Both the position numbers and the translations under genes were made by a program. Below are positions 52,419 through 60,618 of a stretch of 64,000 nt of DNA, in pieces. Numbering within the stretch: position 1 is the first letter of the stretch; each line of letters begins with the position of its first letter. Under the pieces are notes generated by a model. The model was given only the letters and a program-made list of their open reading frames with translations. It searched no databases and was not told where the DNA came from. This DNA comes from Halobellus sp. Atlit-31R (GTDB taxonomy: Archaea > Halobacteriota > Halobacteria > Halobacteriales > Haloferacaceae), in the NCBI GenBank assembly GCA_003665935.1, contig QPLR01000007.1, forward strand, positions 1 to 64,000. Reading direction: 5' to 3'.

Positions 52419-53897
52419 TCACGGCGTCTCCTCGGCGAGCGGGAGCGTCACCTCGACGACCGCGCCGTCGCCGCCGCCTCGGAACGCCAACTCCCCGCCG
52501 GACATATCGACGACCCACTGGACGAGCCACAGCCCGAGGCCGCTCCCGTGTTCGAGAGTCGACTCCTCGCCCGCCCCGATCACCTCGTACTCGGCCTCCG
52601 GAACGCCGGGGCCGTCGTCGGCGACAGTGACCGTAGCCGTGCCCTCGGACCGACGAACGTCGACGCTGACCATCGGCGAGTCGCCGGCGTGTACGCAGGC
52701 GTTCTCGACCAGTTCCCACAGCGCGTGTTCGAGCGTGCTGGTCCCCAGCACGGAAACAGCGCCGAACGACGTTCGCACCTCGATCGTCGCATCGGGATAC
52801 TGCGTCTGTGCCCGCGCCGCGACGGTCTCGATAACTTCGTCGAGATCGTGCTGTTGAACCGTGGTCTCGTCGATCAGTCGCTGGACCTGCCGTGCGTTCT
52901 CGGCGATCGAGAGGAGTTCCTCGGACTTCCCGTACACGTCTTCCAGCACCTGTTTTTCGGGCCCGCGCTGATCGTCGATCACGGTGTCTAACTTTCCCTG
53001 GATGACCGACAGATTGTTGCGAATGTTGTGTCTGAGCGCCCGGTTCAGCACGCTGATCTGGACTTTCTGGCGCTTGAGTTCCGTGACGTCGATGAAGAGG
53101 ACGCGCGTCCCGATCACGGCGCCCCGCTCGTCGTAGCGCGGCGTCGCACGCAACGTCGTCACGAGCTCTTTGCCGTTTTTGCTCCGGAGCTCCCGTTCTT
53201 GCGTTCCGAACTGTCCGCCCAGTGCGTCCTCGAACCCACCGCTTCTGAGCTTCTGCCGCGACTCCTCCGTGTAGAACTCGGCGAGGCTGCGGCCGCGGAG
53301 TTGGTCGACTGTGTAGCCGAGCTTCTCTGCGAAGCGTTCGTTACAGTCCTCGATGATCGGGTTCCCGTCCTCCTCCCGCGTCAGCGTGAACATCACCGGC
53401 GCCTCCTGAAACAGCGTGCGGTACTGCGCCTCGTACTGCTGTTGAATCGCGACCCGGTTACACGCGGTCGCGAGCTTCTCGTTGAGGTCCGGCAGCGAGA
53501 GCACGATATCGTCCCGGAGCGGCGTGCCGCGCTTGAGTAGGAGCAAGACCCCGAAATCGGGGAGCGACAGCACGTAGCGGTGGAGTCCGGGCTCGACCTC
53601 GTCGACCAGTGGCAGCATCGACTCGACCCGGTGTTCGGCGTCGGGGAGCTGTTCACAGACGTCTTCGACCGCCTCTTCCGTCTGGTGCCGCCCCGGCAGC
53701 GACGCGGCGATCGAGCGCCCGTCCTCGTCGTCGGGGCTGCCGACCGGCGTCAGCACGGCGGCAGCCGAACAGTTGAGCTTCTGGAGATACGTCGAGACGG
53801 CCGCTTCGAGCGTCTGCTCGACGTTCGACTGCGGACTGATAGACAGCGACATCTCGTAGAGCACCAGGATCTGCTCTTGGGAGAGCTTCGCCGACAT
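52419..53897 (-). CDS. PAS-domain sensor histidine kinase
   Basis: A 492-residue cytoplasmic kinase without membrane helices. An N-terminal GAF-like region (1-130) precedes a PAS domain (about 150-270; LTREEDGNPIIEDCNERFAE). The H-box is ALRHNIRNNLSVIQGKL, the N-box LWELVENACVHA, and the G-boxes DDGPGVPE and GSGLGLWLVQ. The phosphoaccepting His is in RHNIRN, the usual haloarchaeal form. The ATG abuts the FIST stop codon, so both are one unit. No response regulator gene is next to it. Confidence 0.9.
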   Translation of the reverse strand: MSAKLSQEQILVLYEMSLSISPQSNVEQTLEAAVSTYLQKLNCSAAAVLTPVGSPDDEDGRSIAASLPGRHQTEEAVEDVCEQLPDAEHRVESMLPLVDEVEPGLHRYVLSLPDFGVLLLLKRGTPLRDDIVLSLPDLNEKLATACNRVAIQQQYEAQYRTLFQEAPVMFTLTREEDGNPIIEDCNERFAEKLGYTVDQLRGRSLAEFYTEESRQKLRSGGFEDALGGQFGTQERELRSKNGKELVTTLRATPRYDERGAVIGTRVLFIDVTELKRQKVQISVLNRALRHNIRNNLSVIQGKLDTVIDDQRGPEKQVLEDVYGKSEELLSIAENARQVQRLIDETTVQQHDLDEVIETVAARAQTQYPDATIEVRTSFGAVSVLGTSTLEHALWELVENACVHAGDSPMVSVDVRRSEGTATVTVADDGPGVPEAEYEVIGAGEESTLEHGSGLGLWLVQWVVDMSGGELAFRGGGDGAVVEVTLPLAEETP

Positions 53898-55013
53898 CTA
53901 CAGCGAGTCTGTGATCGCTGCTACCGCCGTTTTGTTGTAATACTCCAAGTGACCCTCGCCGTCGTTTGCGATCTCGCCGATCGTGAGTGCGCCGAGGTCC
54001 GGCCTCGTCTCACCGCCGACCGCATCGAGTTCCCGTGTGAACGCGTCCTCGAGGTAGAGGACGCGAGAGATGCAATCGAAGAAGAGCACGTCCGCCTGGT
54101 CGTCTGCCTGTCCGTCGATGTCGGCTTCGATCGCGTCGTACGCCTCGCCCGCAGCCCTGACCAGCGACTCCTCGCTCCCCTTCAGCACGTAGAGGAACGC
54201 GTCGTCGGGGATGTCGCCGAAGCAGGTGAGACTCCCGTCGTCGGTGACCTCGAACGGATCCCGGACGATCTTCTCGCCTTCGAGGCGACTGATCCCGAAC
54301 GGGTACATCTTCGCGATCTCGAAGAAGTTGTCGGCGTCGAGCGTCACGTCGGCGTCCTCCTCGACGATCTGTTTGTAGACGGAGAACGCCGACTCCCCGT
54401 TGAGCTCCCCCAGAACCGGGCCGTCGGCGTCGGTCACTCGGAGCGGTCCGGCGACCTCCTCCCAGCCGTGCTTCACGCCGATGCTGGTCGCAGCGTCGAC
54501 GGTGACGAACACCGCCGTGTCCTCGACGACCCCCTCGTTCGTGATGATCGACGGACGTTGCTCCATATCGAGCGAGCCCGCGCCGCCGCCGAGATAGGTG
54601 AGCGTCACGCCGTAACTGGCGAACAGCTCCGAGACGAAATCCTCGGCCCGCGTCGCGTAGGCGTCCACGAAGACGAACGCGGTCCCCGCTTCCGGGACGT
54701 CCGCGGGAAGGTGGTCTCCGAACTCGGTCTCGGAACCGCTGAGCTCCGGCACTACGGTGACTGTCGGCTCGACCGTCAGCCCGGCGAGGACGACTCCGTC
54801 GGTCTGCCGCTCCCCTCGGTAGAGTACTTCGGGAAATATCCCACCGAAGACCGGCACCGACAGCTCCCGTAACGTAGCATCGATCGCTGCGCGGTCTACA
54901 TCGCTTCCCTCTGCGGCGAAGACGCCGAGGCCGTTGATCGAGTCGGCGGCGGCCATCGACCGGAGCGCTTCGTGCAGCGGCTCCCCGGCCCCCCGTACTA
55001 ATCGTGTCTCCAT
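53898..55013 (-). CDS. FIST-domain sensory protein
   Basis: A 371-residue protein with FIST N and C domains, a predicted small-ligand sensor. Landmarks include VPVFGGIFPEVLYRGERQTDGV, AYATRAEDFVSELFASYGVTLTYLGGGAGSL and YNKTAVAAITDSL at the C-terminus. The kinase follows without a gap, so FIST probably senses a ligand for the kinase. A minus-strand TATA (TATATATT, 55035-55042) is 25 bp from the ATG, a leaderless start. Confidence 0.85.
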   Translation of the reverse strand: METRLVRGAGEPLHEALRSMAAADSINGLGVFAAEGSDVDRAAIDATLRELSVPVFGGIFPEVLYRGERQTDGVVLAGLTVEPTVTVVPELSGSETEFGDHLPADVPEAGTAFVFVDAYATRAEDFVSELFASYGVTLTYLGGGAGSLDMEQRPSIITNEGVVEDTAVFVTVDAATSIGVKHGWEEVAGPLRVTDADGPVLGELNGESAFSVYKQIVEEDADVTLDADNFFEIAKMYPFGISRLEGEKIVRDPFEVTDDGSLTCFGDIPDDAFLYVLKGSEESLVRAAGEAYDAIEADIDGQADDQADVLFFDCISRVLYLEDAFTRELDAVGGETRPDLGALTIGEIANDGEGHLEYYNKTAVAAITDSL

Positions 55014-55055
55014 TCTCTCTCCGATTAGGAATAGTATATATTAAATCAACTGCAG

Positions 55056-55117
55056 GGGTAGCGCGGAGTCCCCGTCCTCAACGAGCGCGTCAGCGCGAGT
55101 AGGGCGGGGTAGTTGAC
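55056..55117 (+). mobile_element. Orphan right end of a TnpB/IS1341-type element
   Basis: The sequence ...GGAGTCCCCGTCCTCAACGAG... ending AGGGCGGGGTAGTTGAC folds: CCCCGTCCT (55070-55078) pairs with AGGGCGGGG (55101-55109), with an inner GCGC stem. I recognise this as the right end (guide-RNA-like scaffold) found after tnpB in haloarchaeal IS1341-type elements. No tnpB or tnpA is present within the window, so it is a remnant. Strand assigned from the usual orientation of the motif. Confidence 0.6.
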
Positions 55118-55187
55118 CAGGCTCCTCTTCCCATCTGACGGGACCCGAATCCGAACACCTATCTCCCGGTGCCGGCCAGGGTCAACC

Positions 55188-56069
55188 GTGTTCTCGCTTT
55201 CCCCCGGGATCGGCTACTCCCTGGCGGCGGCGCTCGTGTGGGGGACGTACATCTTCGCCCTCAAGCAGTACTTCACGAAGTACCCCGGCACGGTCCTGAC
55301 CGTCGGCGTCAACGCGGCGGCCGTGGCGTGGTATCTCCCGCTTACGGTCTCTCGGACCGACCTCGCGAGCGTCCCCTCTCTCACGAGGATCGGCCTCGGT
55401 GGCATCGCGATCGCCGTCGGGACGATCCTGGCGACCGCCGCGGCGTTTCTAATCTTCCTGCGGGCGCTCGACGCCGGCGAGGTCTCCTACGTGGCCCCGA
55501 TCAGCAAGATCGTCCCCGTGTTCGTTCTCCCGATCGAGGTCGTCGCCCTCCAGCAACGGCTCACGCCGCTGCAGGTCACGGGCGTCGTCGTCGCGACGCT
55601 CGCGGTGTACGTCGCGAACTACCGCAGCGGGTCGCTCCTCGATCCGATCCGGAAGGCGGCCACGTCGCGGGCGGCCCAGTTCGGCCTGCTGAGCGCGGCC
55701 TGTTTCGCGCTCAGCGACGTCGGCAAGCGCGTGGCGCTCCAGGAACTCGCCGTCCCGCTGGAGCTGTGGGTCCCGATCGTGCTCGGGGGCGTGCTGGTGG
55801 CGGTGCTGCCCTTGGCTCTCCGCGAGTGGGTCCCGATCCGCGATGCGCTCCCGCGATTCCTGCTTGCGGGCGGCGGCGTCGCGCTCGGCGAGCACGTCAC
55901 CTCGCTCGCGTTCTCGACGGTGCCGGCGTCGATCGCCTCGCCCGTGATCAACACGCAAGCGGTCGTGGCAGTGCTCCTCGGCGGCGTCCTCCTGCGCGAG
56001 GACGCCTTCGGCATTCGGCTGATCGCGGCCGCACTCGCCGTCGTCGGCGTCGGTCTCATCGCGGCCTGA
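55188..56069 (+). CDS. EamA-family transporter
   Basis: A 293-residue drug/metabolite-type carrier with about ten helices in two repeats. The first repeat begins SLAAALVWGTYIFALKQYF. The second repeat ends VINTQAVVAVLLGGVLLREDAFG. I chose GTG at 55188 because the upstream frame to 55113 has no membrane character and crosses the mobile-element remnant. The cargo is unknown. Confidence 0.8.
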   Translation: MFSLSPGIGYSLAAALVWGTYIFALKQYFTKYPGTVLTVGVNAAAVAWYLPLTVSRTDLASVPSLTRIGLGGIAIAVGTILATAAAFLIFLRALDAGEVSYVAPISKIVPVFVLPIEVVALQQRLTPLQVTGVVVATLAVYVANYRSGSLLDPIRKAATSRAAQFGLLSAACFALSDVGKRVALQELAVPLELWVPIVLGGVLVAVLPLALREWVPIRDALPRFLLAGGGVALGEHVTSLAFSTVPASIASPVINTQAVVAVLLGGVLLREDAFGIRLIAAALAVVGVGLIAA

Positions 56070-56139
56070 TCCCCTGCTCCCGCCCTCGCTGCCGCGCGCC
56101 TTCAACAGTTTCAAGCGCGCCACCGTCGAACCCCGCGAT

Positions 56140-57435
56140 ATGTACGACCGACTCAAGGGGTTTCGGGACTTCTACCCCGAGGAGATGGCCGCCCGGCGGC
56201 AGGTCGTCGACACGCTCGAGGACGCCGCCGCCCGGTACGGCTTCCGCGAGATCTCGACGCCGGCGCTCGAACGGACCCAGATGTACGTCGACAAGAGCGG
56301 CGAGGAGATCGTCGAGGAACTGTACGCCTTCGAGGACAAGGGCGGCCGCGAGGTCGCGCTGACGCCGGAGCTGACGCCGACGGTCGCGCGGATGGTCGTC
56401 GCCAAACAGCAGGCGCTCTCGAAGCCGATCAAGTGGTACTCGACGCGCCCGTTCTGGCGCTTCGAGCAGGTCCAGCAGGGACGCTTCCGCGAGTTCTACC
56501 AGACGAACGTCGACATCTTCGGCTCGTCGGCCCCCGAAGCCGACGCGGAGGTGCTGGCGTTCGCGGCCGACGCGCTCACCGACCTCGGACTGACCGGCGA
56601 GGACTTCGAGTTCCGCGTCTCCCACCGCGACATCCTCGGCGGCCTCTTAGAGACGTTCGCGGCCGACGTCGACACCCGAGCGGCGATCCGCGCGGTCGAC
56701 AAGCGCGCGAAGGTCGAGGAGACCGAGTACCTCGGACTGCTCTCGGACGCCGGTCTCTCGTACGCGCAGGCCGAGGAGTTCGACGACCTGATCGCGACGG
56801 GTGATCTCGACGAGATCGCGGCCGTCGGCGACGACGACGTCGCCGCCGCGGTCGCGAACCTTCAGAACGTCCTCGCGGCCGCCGAGGACTTCGGCGCGCG
56901 TGAGTTCTGTGACGTGTCGCTGACGACGGCGCGCGGGCTGGACTACTACACCGGCGTCGTCTTCGAGTGCTTCGACTCGACGGGCGAGATCTCCCGGTCG
57001 GTGTTCGGCGGCGGCCGGTACGACGACCTCATCGAGAGCTTCGGCGGCCAGCCCACCCCCGCGGTCGGCGTCGCCCCCGGACTCGCCCCGCTGTCGCTGC
57101 TCTGTCAGCGCGCCGGCGTCTGGCCCGACGAGGCGCTCGCGACCGACTACTACGTCCTGACCGTCGGCGACACGCGCGACGTCGCCTCCCGGATCGCCCG
57201 CGACCTCCGCGCGGCGGGCAACGTCGTCGAAGTCGACGTCTCCGACCGGAGCTTCGGCGCGCAGATCGGCTACGCCGACGGCATCAACGCCGAGACCGTG
57301 GTCATCGTCGGCGAACAGGACCTCGCCAACGGCGAGGTGACGGTGAAGGCGATGGACTCCGGCGAGCAGACGACTGCGCCCGTCGACGCCTTCCCCGGCG
57401 AGCACCCGTCGCCGACGTACGACGACTTCGCCTGA
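56140..57435 (+). CDS. hisS: Histidyl-tRNA synthetase
   Basis: A 431-residue class II enzyme. Motif 2 is STRPFWRFEQVQQGRFREFYQ; other landmarks are ALTPELTPTVARM (HisRS), ARGLDYYTGVVFE (HisA) and FGGGRYDDL. The C-terminal 95 residues are the anticodon-binding domain (YYVLTVGDTRDVASRIARDL). It charges tRNA-His. Start at ATG 56140 follows family length. Confidence 0.95.
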   Translation: MYDRLKGFRDFYPEEMAARRQVVDTLEDAAARYGFREISTPALERTQMYVDKSGEEIVEELYAFEDKGGREVALTPELTPTVARMVVAKQQALSKPIKWYSTRPFWRFEQVQQGRFREFYQTNVDIFGSSAPEADAEVLAFAADALTDLGLTGEDFEFRVSHRDILGGLLETFAADVDTRAAIRAVDKRAKVEETEYLGLLSDAGLSYAQAEEFDDLIATGDLDEIAAVGDDDVAAAVANLQNVLAAAEDFGAREFCDVSLTTARGLDYYTGVVFECFDSTGEISRSVFGGGRYDDLIESFGGQPTPAVGVAPGLAPLSLLCQRAGVWPDEALATDYYVLTVGDTRDVASRIARDLRAAGNVVEVDVSDRSFGAQIGYADGINAETVVIVGEQDLANGEVTVKAMDSGEQTTAPVDAFPGEHPSPTYDDFA

Positions 57436-57462
57436 GCCGGCTCCGCCGCTGCGGTCTTGTCG

Positions 57463-57573
57463 CCGTCGTCGCGCTTCTGCTGCGCTTTCTTCGCGCTTCT
57501 GCCGTGCCGTCGTCGCGCTTTTGCCGTGCCGTCGTCGCGCTTCTGCTGCGCCGTCGTCGCGCTTCTGCTGCGC
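57463..57573. repeat. 22-bp tandem repeat, five copies
   Basis: CGCGCTT recurs at 57470, 57492, 57514, 57536 and 57558, exactly 22 bp apart; most units read CGTCGTCGCGCTTCTGC(C/T)G. The array lies between hisS and the uspA gene. Confidence 0.9.
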
Positions 57574-57636
57574 TGACGCCGCTTTCGACTCGCCGCACGC
57601 GGTGGAACTTTATCTCCCCTGGCACCTCTTTGTGGT

Positions 57637-58182
57637 ATGTACGACACGATCCTCGTCCCCGTCGACGGCAGCGACGCCAGCGACGCGGCCGCCGACCGAG
57701 CGATCGAGATGGCACGGGACGCGGACGCGACGGTTTCAGTCCTCTCGGTCGTCGACGTCCCGCGACTCACCGCCGCCAGGCTCGACACCGACGCGCTGCT
57801 CGACGGCTACGAGTCCGAGGCCCAACGCCACGTCGCGGCCGTCGCCGAGCGCGCCCGCGCCGCCGGCGTCGATGTCGAGACCGCGGTCCAGCGCGGGTCG
57901 CCGTACCAGATGATCCTCGACCGGATCGACGAGGTCGACGCCGACCTCCTCGTGATGGGCGGCCACGGCCGGCACGGCCTCGAACGCTACCTCCTGGGGA
58001 GCACGACCGAGCGGATACTCCGACTCGCACCGGTCCCCGTTCTGGTGCTCCGCGGCGACGACAGCGACTACCACAGTCCCGACGGCCGCAGTAGTACAGC
58101 CGACGCGGACGCGGATGCAGATGCCGACAGCGACGCGGACGCGGATGCAGATGCAGACGCCGACAGCGACGCGGCGGAATGA
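57637..58182 (+). CDS. Universal stress protein (UspA family) with acidic repeat tail
   Basis: A 181-residue UspA protein with the ATP-binding pattern MGGHGRHGLERYLLGSTTE at the end of the domain (Gly-x2-Gly-x9-Gly-Ser/Thr). The last 40 residues are DADAD(S) repeats coded by a tandem DNA repeat (58101-58170). The TGA overlaps the truA ATG by 4 bp (ATGA), so translation is coupled. Role: generic stress-adaptation nucleotide binding, not specific. Confidence 0.85.
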   Translation: MYDTILVPVDGSDASDAAADRAIEMARDADATVSVLSVVDVPRLTAARLDTDALLDGYESEAQRHVAAVAERARAAGVDVETAVQRGSPYQMILDRIDEVDADLLVMGGHGRHGLERYLLGSTTERILRLAPVPVLVLRGDDSDYHSPDGRSSTADADADADADSDADADADADADSDAAE

Positions 58183-59030
58183 GCGACGGCACAGAGCGCG
58201 TGCGGGCGTTCCGCGTCGCCTACGACGGCCGCCCGTTCCACGGCTTCCAGCGCCAGCCGTCGGTCCCGACGGTCGAGGACGCGATCTTCGACGCCGTGGA
58301 CGCTCTCGGGATCTTCGATCGGACGGCGCAGCACAGACCGCCGAGCTACGCCGCCGCGGGTCGCACCGACGCCGGCGTCTCGGCGCTCGCTCAAACCGTC
58401 GCCGTCGCGTGCCCCGACTGGTGTACGCCCCGAGCGCTGAACAGCGAACTCCCGGCCGGCGTCCGCGCGTGGGCCGCCGCGGACGCGCCGTCGGACTTCC
58501 ACGCGACTCACGACGCCGTCCGCCGCGAGTACGTCTACGATCTCTACGCTCCCGGCCTCGACGACGACCGCGCCGCGGCTGCCGCGGCGATCCTCGAGGG
58601 CGAACACGACTTCCACAACCTCACGCTCGACGACAGCGGGACCGTCCGCGACGTCTCCGTCCGAGTCGAGCGCGACGGCGCGTTTCTAGTCCTGCACGTC
58701 GCTGCCGGCGGTTTCCCGCGCGAACTCGTCCGCCGACTGGCGTCGGTCGTCCGGGGCGTCGCCTCCGGCGACCGCACGCTCGACAGCGTGCGACGGCTTC
58801 TCGGCCCCGATCCCGTCGACGGCCCGGCCGGGGTGCCGTCGGCCCCGCCGGAACCGCTCTTGCTCGCGGACGTCGCCTATCCCGGCCTGGATTTCGAGCG
58901 GGATCCACAGGCGGCGACGAGTGCGGCCGGCGTATTCGGGGCGCGCCGCCGCGACGGACTCGCCCGCGCCCGCGTCGCCGGCCGGATCGCTGCGGGCGTC
59001 GACGCCGCGGCCGACCGGTCGGAGTCGTGA
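58179..59030 (+). CDS. truA: tRNA pseudouridine synthase A
   Basis: A 283-residue TruA modifying tRNA positions 38-40. Motifs: FRVAYDGRPFHGFQRQP at the N-terminus, the catalytic-Asp segment GRTDAGVSALAQ and RREYVYDLY. It is translationally coupled to uspA. The C-terminus has a haloarchaeal acidic/Arg mix. Confidence 0.9.
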   Translation: MSDGTERVRAFRVAYDGRPFHGFQRQPSVPTVEDAIFDAVDALGIFDRTAQHRPPSYAAAGRTDAGVSALAQTVAVACPDWCTPRALNSELPAGVRAWAAADAPSDFHATHDAVRREYVYDLYAPGLDDDRAAAAAAILEGEHDFHNLTLDDSGTVRDVSVRVERDGAFLVLHVAAGGFPRELVRRLASVVRGVASGDRTLDSVRRLLGPDPVDGPAGVPSAPPEPLLLADVAYPGLDFERDPQAATSAAGVFGARRRDGLARARVAGRIAAGVDAAADRSES

Positions 59031-59116
59031 GTGCGCTCGTGGGTGCTTGGTAGCCCTCGGGAGTCCAACCGAGGGCTCATAGCAAGCGTTTGCACTATCC
59101 GCCGCGAATCGAGGAT

Positions 59117-59764
59117 ATGGCGTACGACGCGATCATCTTCGACAACGACGGCGTGCTGACCCGCCCGACTCCGACGACCGTTCACCGGGAAGCGGTTCGA
59201 GCGGCGTTCGCCGAGTTCGACGTCGAACCCACGACCGAGGCCGTCGACGCGGTGATCCACGGCGGCCTCTCCCGGATCCGTTCTGTCTGTTCGCTCTTCG
59301 ATCTCGATCACGAGACGTTCTGGCCCCGACACGAGGCCAACGCGGCGGCCGCGCAGCGAGCCGCCATCGAACGCGGCGAGAAGACGCTCTACGAGGACGT
59401 CGACGCCCTCTACGACGTCGATCGACCGCTCGCGGTCGTCAGCAACAACCAACACGAGACGATCGAAGCGATCGTCGACCACTGGGAGCTCGGGGAGCTT
59501 TTCACCCTCGCGACCGGGCGAGAGCCCTCGGTCGAGGGGTTCCGCCGCCGGAAGCCCTCAGCGCACTACCTCGAATCGGCCATCGACGAGATCGGCGGCG
59601 ACAGCGTCCTCTACGTCGGCGACAGCAACGTCGACATCGTGGCGGCGAACCGCGCCGGCGTCGACTCGGCGTTCGTCCGCCGGCCCCACCGCTCGGAGTA
59701 CGAACTCGTCGCCGACCCGACGTACGAGGTCGCGTCGCTCGATGCGATCGCGGCGCTGGCCTGA
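59117..59764 (+). CDS. HAD-superfamily hydrolase
   Basis: A 215-residue phosphatase-like protein of the HAD family. The first motif is IIFDNDGVLTR, where the family Asp-x-Asp reads Asp-Asn-Asp. The later motif YVGDSNVDIVAA carries the metal-binding acids. The cap is helical (about residues 20-90). Substrate unknown. I used ATG 59117; a TTG at 59090 would add nine residues. Confidence 0.85.
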   Translation: MAYDAIIFDNDGVLTRPTPTTVHREAVRAAFAEFDVEPTTEAVDAVIHGGLSRIRSVCSLFDLDHETFWPRHEANAAAAQRAAIERGEKTLYEDVDALYDVDRPLAVVSNNQHETIEAIVDHWELGELFTLATGREPSVEGFRRRKPSAHYLESAIDEIGGDSVLYVGDSNVDIVAANRAGVDSAFVRRPHRSEYELVADPTYEVASLDAIAALA

Positions 59765-59864
59765 GCGTCTCGACATCGTCGTCCCGGCGCGCACGACAGG
59801 ATGTTTCGCTCGCCCGACGTTCCAACCCTAAATATTATTTCTATAAGAGACAAAATTCCAACCA

Positions 59865-60020
59865 ATGCCGACCTGCGAGAACTGCGGTTCGTTCGTCACC
59901 GCGGAGTACGTCCGGGTGTTCGCGCCGAACGGGATGGAGCATCCCCGCGTCTGTCCCAACTGCGAAGACAAGGTCCGTGACGGCGCAGAGGTCCGCGAGG
60001 CGCGGGCGAGGAGGCACTGA
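59865..60020 (+). CDS. Small zinc-ribbon protein (51 residues)
   Basis: A 51-codon frame with CENCGSFV and CPNCEDKV, two CxxC pairs about 25 residues apart, and a basic C-terminus (EAREAR-like). The upstream AT-rich stretch TATTATTTCTATAAGAG (59832-59848) fits a promoter at suitable spacing. I recall a haloarchaeal family of such mini zinc proteins; function unknown. Confidence 0.65.
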   Translation: MPTCENCGSFVTAEYVRVFAPNGMEHPRVCPNCEDKVRDGAEVREARARRH

Positions 60021-60099
60021 CGAACGCCTCGCTGGAGCCCGCCGACGCGACGGCACCGCATTTCACGCGTCTTTTACCGCTCGGCGGCCTTTCGCCGCT

Positions 60100-60579
60100 A
60101 TGAGCCAACTCGAAGCCTTCCTCGCGGGCGAGCGCCACGAGGACGTCGCACTGTTCCTCACCGAGGCGTATCTCGACAGTCAGGGCAAACTCCCGAAGAT
60201 GGGCGAGACCGTCGACTCGGGCTACGTGCTCGTCGTCCCCGGCGACGACGGCCGACGCGCGTTCGCCGCCGGCACCGGGATGGACGCGATGGAGTTCGCC
60301 CGCGGTGCGATGGACCAGCGCGGGCACGTCTCCCGCGACCTCGACGGCGGCGAGTGTCCGGCCGCCGGAGACGGCGACGACCACGACGTCGAGTTCATCT
60401 TCGCCTTCTCCGAGGCGCAAAACGAGGAGGTCGGCGGGCTCTACGCCCGTGGCGACGTCATTCACGCCTACGCGCACTGCGCCTGCGGCGAGAGCTACTC
60501 GGACAAGTGGGTCGTCGGCGAGGAGACCGAGACAGGCGTGCGGCCGGGCGGATCCGAGCCGGTCGAAGACGTCGAATAG
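60100..60579 (+). CDS. Uncharacterised haloarchaeal protein
   Basis: A 159-residue acidic protein, probably of a haloarchaea-only family (possibly DUF5807). It has a Cys pair in HCACGESYSD and His-rich spots in the second half, but no known enzyme motif. The start ATG 60100 replaces a longer upstream frame that overlaps the previous gene. Its stop is 39 bp before the converging DHH gene end. Confidence 0.7.
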   Translation: MSQLEAFLAGERHEDVALFLTEAYLDSQGKLPKMGETVDSGYVLVVPGDDGRRAFAAGTGMDAMEFARGAMDQRGHVSRDLDGGECPAAGDGDDHDVEFIFAFSEAQNEEVGGLYARGDVIHAYAHCACGESYSDKWVVGEETETGVRPGGSEPVEDVE

Positions 60580-60618
60580 AGCGCGCGGTCGTCCGTTTTC
60601 TCGGCCCCCCTGGCTCCG

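Noticed and set aside
59977..60099. Upstream extension of the 60100 gene
   Set aside because: The extension is Arg-rich, overlaps the small zinc-ribbon gene and lacks haloarchaeal acidic composition; ATG 60100 is a better start.
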